Shown here: positions 30,980-32,160 of the stretch, one piece after another
Layout: every line of letters starts with the position of its first letter
How positions within the stretch are numbered: position 1 is the stretch's first letter
Assembly (NCBI GenBank): GCA_021324135.1
Contig: JAJPJO010000476.1
Coordinates: 1-32,160, forward strand
Direction of reading: 5' to 3'
Source of the DNA: Pseudomonadota bacterium
GTDB lineage: Bacteria; Cyanobacteriota; Vampirovibrionia; Obscuribacterales; Obscuribacteraceae
DNA: 32,160 nucleotides
Made by a program: the position numbers and the translations under genes
The notes under the pieces: model-generated
Seen by the model: only the letters and a program-made list of their open reading frames with translations
Databases searched by the model: none
What the model was told of the DNA's origin: nothing

Positions 30980-31291
30980 ATGGAGCATTCAATCCTTGGT
31001 GGCATCACATTCGGTATCATTACCGCGGCGCTCGTCGCCGTGGAAATTGCCTGGCTGCCGGCGTATAAGGAGATCAAGCCCTGGAAGCTTGTCCCCCCTT
31101 ATGCCTGGTTCAAACATCGCTTCGCGGTCTATCTCCTCGTCCTAAGCGCTTTCGTCATCATTCTCTGCGGGTTAATTTCCCTGAGCGATGTCGAATTCGC
31201 TGCTGCCTGGCTGCCCAGTACGCTGCTCAGCGGCCTGGCGATCTGGGGGGCGAGTAGAACTCTGCGAGGGAAGCCCTCCCGGTCGGGTTAA
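30980..31291 (+). CDS. Small three-helix membrane protein
   Basis: The protein has 103 residues with GGAGGACACCG directly before the ATG, a strong site. Hydrophobic segments are seen at ~5-24 (ILGGITFGIITAALVAVEIA), ~49-68 (FAVYLLVLSAFVIILCGLIS) and ~74-92 (AAAWLPSTLLSGLAIWGAS). Charged loops (PAYKEIKPWK; FKHR) and a basic tail (RTLRGKPSRSG) suggest an N-out, C-in arrangement. No family is recognised. Its stop codon lies within an imperfect 38-base duplication. Confidence 0.65.
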   Translation: MEHSILGGITFGIITAALVAVEIAWLPAYKEIKPWKLVPPYAWFKHRFAVYLLVLSAFVIILCGLISLSDVEFAAAWLPSTLLSGLAIWGASRTLRGKPSRSG

Positions 31292-31336
31292 ACCGACGTC
31301 TGCGAGGGAATGACTCACAGTCAGGTTAAACGGCAA
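31261..31336. repeat. Imperfect direct duplication, period 38 bases
   Basis: TCTGCGAGGGAA starts at 31261 and again at 31299, and both copies continue to a GTC-x-GGTTAAAC word. The first copy carries the stop codon of the upstream gene. A decayed third start (TCTGCC) is at 31339. Confidence 0.6.
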
Positions 31337-31365
31337 CATCTGCCAAAGAAGGGAGTTCCGATAGT

Positions 31366-31701
31366 ATGACGAACATCCAAGCGGTCGCCGCTCTCGTTGA
31401 GCAGGCTCTGCCGATGGCAGCTTGTTTGACGATCGTCCCCGGCGTTTTGTTAGGGAAGAGATTGCGGCAAAAATGCCAGGCAGGCTGGCTCTTTGCCGTA
31501 AGCGTGGTCGCCTTCATCGCTCTCATGGTTTTCGGCCAGGCGCTAAGCTCTCGACTGGCGGGCATGCTCGCCTGGACCGGACTTTCGTGGTACTGGTCAG
31601 CTTTCCTGTCCATCGCTTTCCTGTGTTTGGTGAGCGGTATCGTTTTAGCCACCACGATTGGTTCTGTTCCGACGAACGGAAACCAGGGCAAGAGCGAATG
31701 A
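31366..31701 (+). CDS. Small three-helix membrane protein
   Basis: The protein has 111 residues; GGGAG lies about 11 bases before the ATG. Hydrophobic segments are at ~12-29 (ALPMAACLTIVPGVLLG), ~40-60 (GWLFAVSVVAFIALMVFGQA) and ~75-98 (WYWSAFLSIAFLCLVSGIVLATT). The short basic loop GKRLRQKCQ points to the cytoplasm. The tail is polar (VPTNGNQGKSE). No family is recognised. Similar size and topology to the protein just upstream suggest they work together, but their sequences show no clear homology. Confidence 0.6.
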   Translation: MTNIQAVAALVEQALPMAACLTIVPGVLLGKRLRQKCQAGWLFAVSVVAFIALMVFGQALSSRLAGMLAWTGLSWYWSAFLSIAFLCLVSGIVLATTIGSVPTNGNQGKSE

Positions 31702-31820
31702 TGAGCGAGTTATCGAACGGAAGCACCTGGGCTGAGCTGCGCCCTGGCCCAGGCCTTCCATTTTCGTTCTCTGAGAACAAATCTACTATCAAAAGTCGTG
31801 CATGGCGGATGCCTTGACTG

Positions 31821-31922
31821 ATGGAGCTTCTGTTTGTTCTTCTCGGTATCGAGCAGATACTAAGGGATATAGCAGCTAAATTATCAAGCATCAAGCGAAC
31901 AAAGTTTATGCAAAGCGATTGA
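31821..31922 (+). CDS. Possible 33-residue small protein
   Basis: The frame reads a hydrophobic start (ELLFVLLGIEQIL) then a basic amphipathic helix (IAAKLSSIKRTKF). GGCGGA lies about 11 bases upstream. There is no homology or neighbour support, so this is only a candidate. Confidence 0.2.
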   Translation: MELLFVLLGIEQILRDIAAKLSSIKRTKFMQSD

Positions 31923-32061
31923 TTCAAAGGTCGGCACCGCCTGTAGTATCTGAGTGAATCAACGAAGTGAAATATGAGGCATTGAGTCGTCCAGCCTGAT
32001 TGCCTGCGCCTGGAATCGTAATTGCACAAGAAGACTTCGTTCCGAACTAAATGGAAAGGTG

Positions 32062-32103
32062 CTACGTCCTGATGGGGGCGGAAGGCATTCCATCAGGACG
32101 TAG
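32062..32103. terminator. Perfect 14-bp hairpin near the right edge
   Basis: CTACGTCCTGATGG (32062-32075) is the exact reverse complement of CCATCAGGACGTAG (32090-32103) around a 14-base loop. On the minus strand it is followed by CACCTTTCC, and a minus frame entering from the right edge stops at 32093, inside the right arm. It is therefore probably the terminator of a gene beyond the window. Confidence 0.55.
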
Positions 32104-32160
32104 GCAGTTGGAGGAAGTTCGAGTTGCCTGGTTCAGCCGACGGTGCTCCGTGCGCTGACC

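Noticed and set aside
31787..31815. Resemblance to the 5' end of 23S rRNA (GTGCATGGCGGATGCCTTG)
   Set aside because: Only about 19 bases resemble it, with several mismatches, and the following sequence does not continue as rRNA.

Overview
The window looks like a chromosome segment of a GC-rich bacterium that uses strong Shine-Dalgarno sites (AAGGAG/GGAGG before nearly every start) and builds an envelope with exported and multi-pass membrane proteins. No rRNA, tRNA, phage or insertion-sequence gene was seen. The mix of LRR, GYF_2, DUF4279 and large MoxR/vWA gene sets would fit a deep-branching environmental lineage such as Obscuribacterales (Vampirovibrionia). That placement is a guess from gene style only.

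The left end (1-3383) holds a MocR-type PLP-dependent regulator cut by the window edge, a divergent GYF_2 membrane protein, and a small stand-alone ParB/Srx-like protein read toward a good terminator. Cluster 1 (3782-13752, all minus strand) reads, in transcription order: vWA-1, MxaK-like 1, vWA-2, MoxR-1, DUF58-1, MxaA-like 1, and two S41 C-terminal processing proteases. A 1.4-kb spacer with a tandem repeat and a large imperfect palindrome leads to a DUF4279 gene (plus) and a leucine-rich-repeat protein (minus).

Cluster 2 (17332-28429, all minus strand) is a diverged second copy of cluster 1 with a partly different order: vWA-3, MxaK-like 2, vWA-4, MxaA-like 2 (one apparent frameshift), a secreted repeat protein, MoxR-2, DUF58-2, a membrane-anchored thioredoxin-like protein and an FtsH-like AAA+ zinc protease. 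The right end carries a 1.26-kb spacer, a hexapeptide-repeat acyltransferase lacking its expected catalytic His segment, a small protein of unknown function, and two small membrane proteins.

The main point of interest is the pair of paralogous MoxR-vWA sets. Both resemble the mxaR-S-A-C-K-L accessory genes of methanol dehydrogenase operons, but no dehydrogenase gene lies in the window. Cluster 1 keeps intact metal-site (MIDAS) motifs in its two membrane vWA proteins. In cluster 2 the equivalent motifs are eroded, and a protease and a thioredoxin-like partner have been added. I infer two specialised envelope-protein maturation or quality-control machines: one paired with S41 proteases, the other with an M41 protease. 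A 16-bp palindrome close to GCACCRCATGYGGTGC recurs in most of the large intercistronic gaps of both sets, usually next to a hairpin, which suggests shared regulation.
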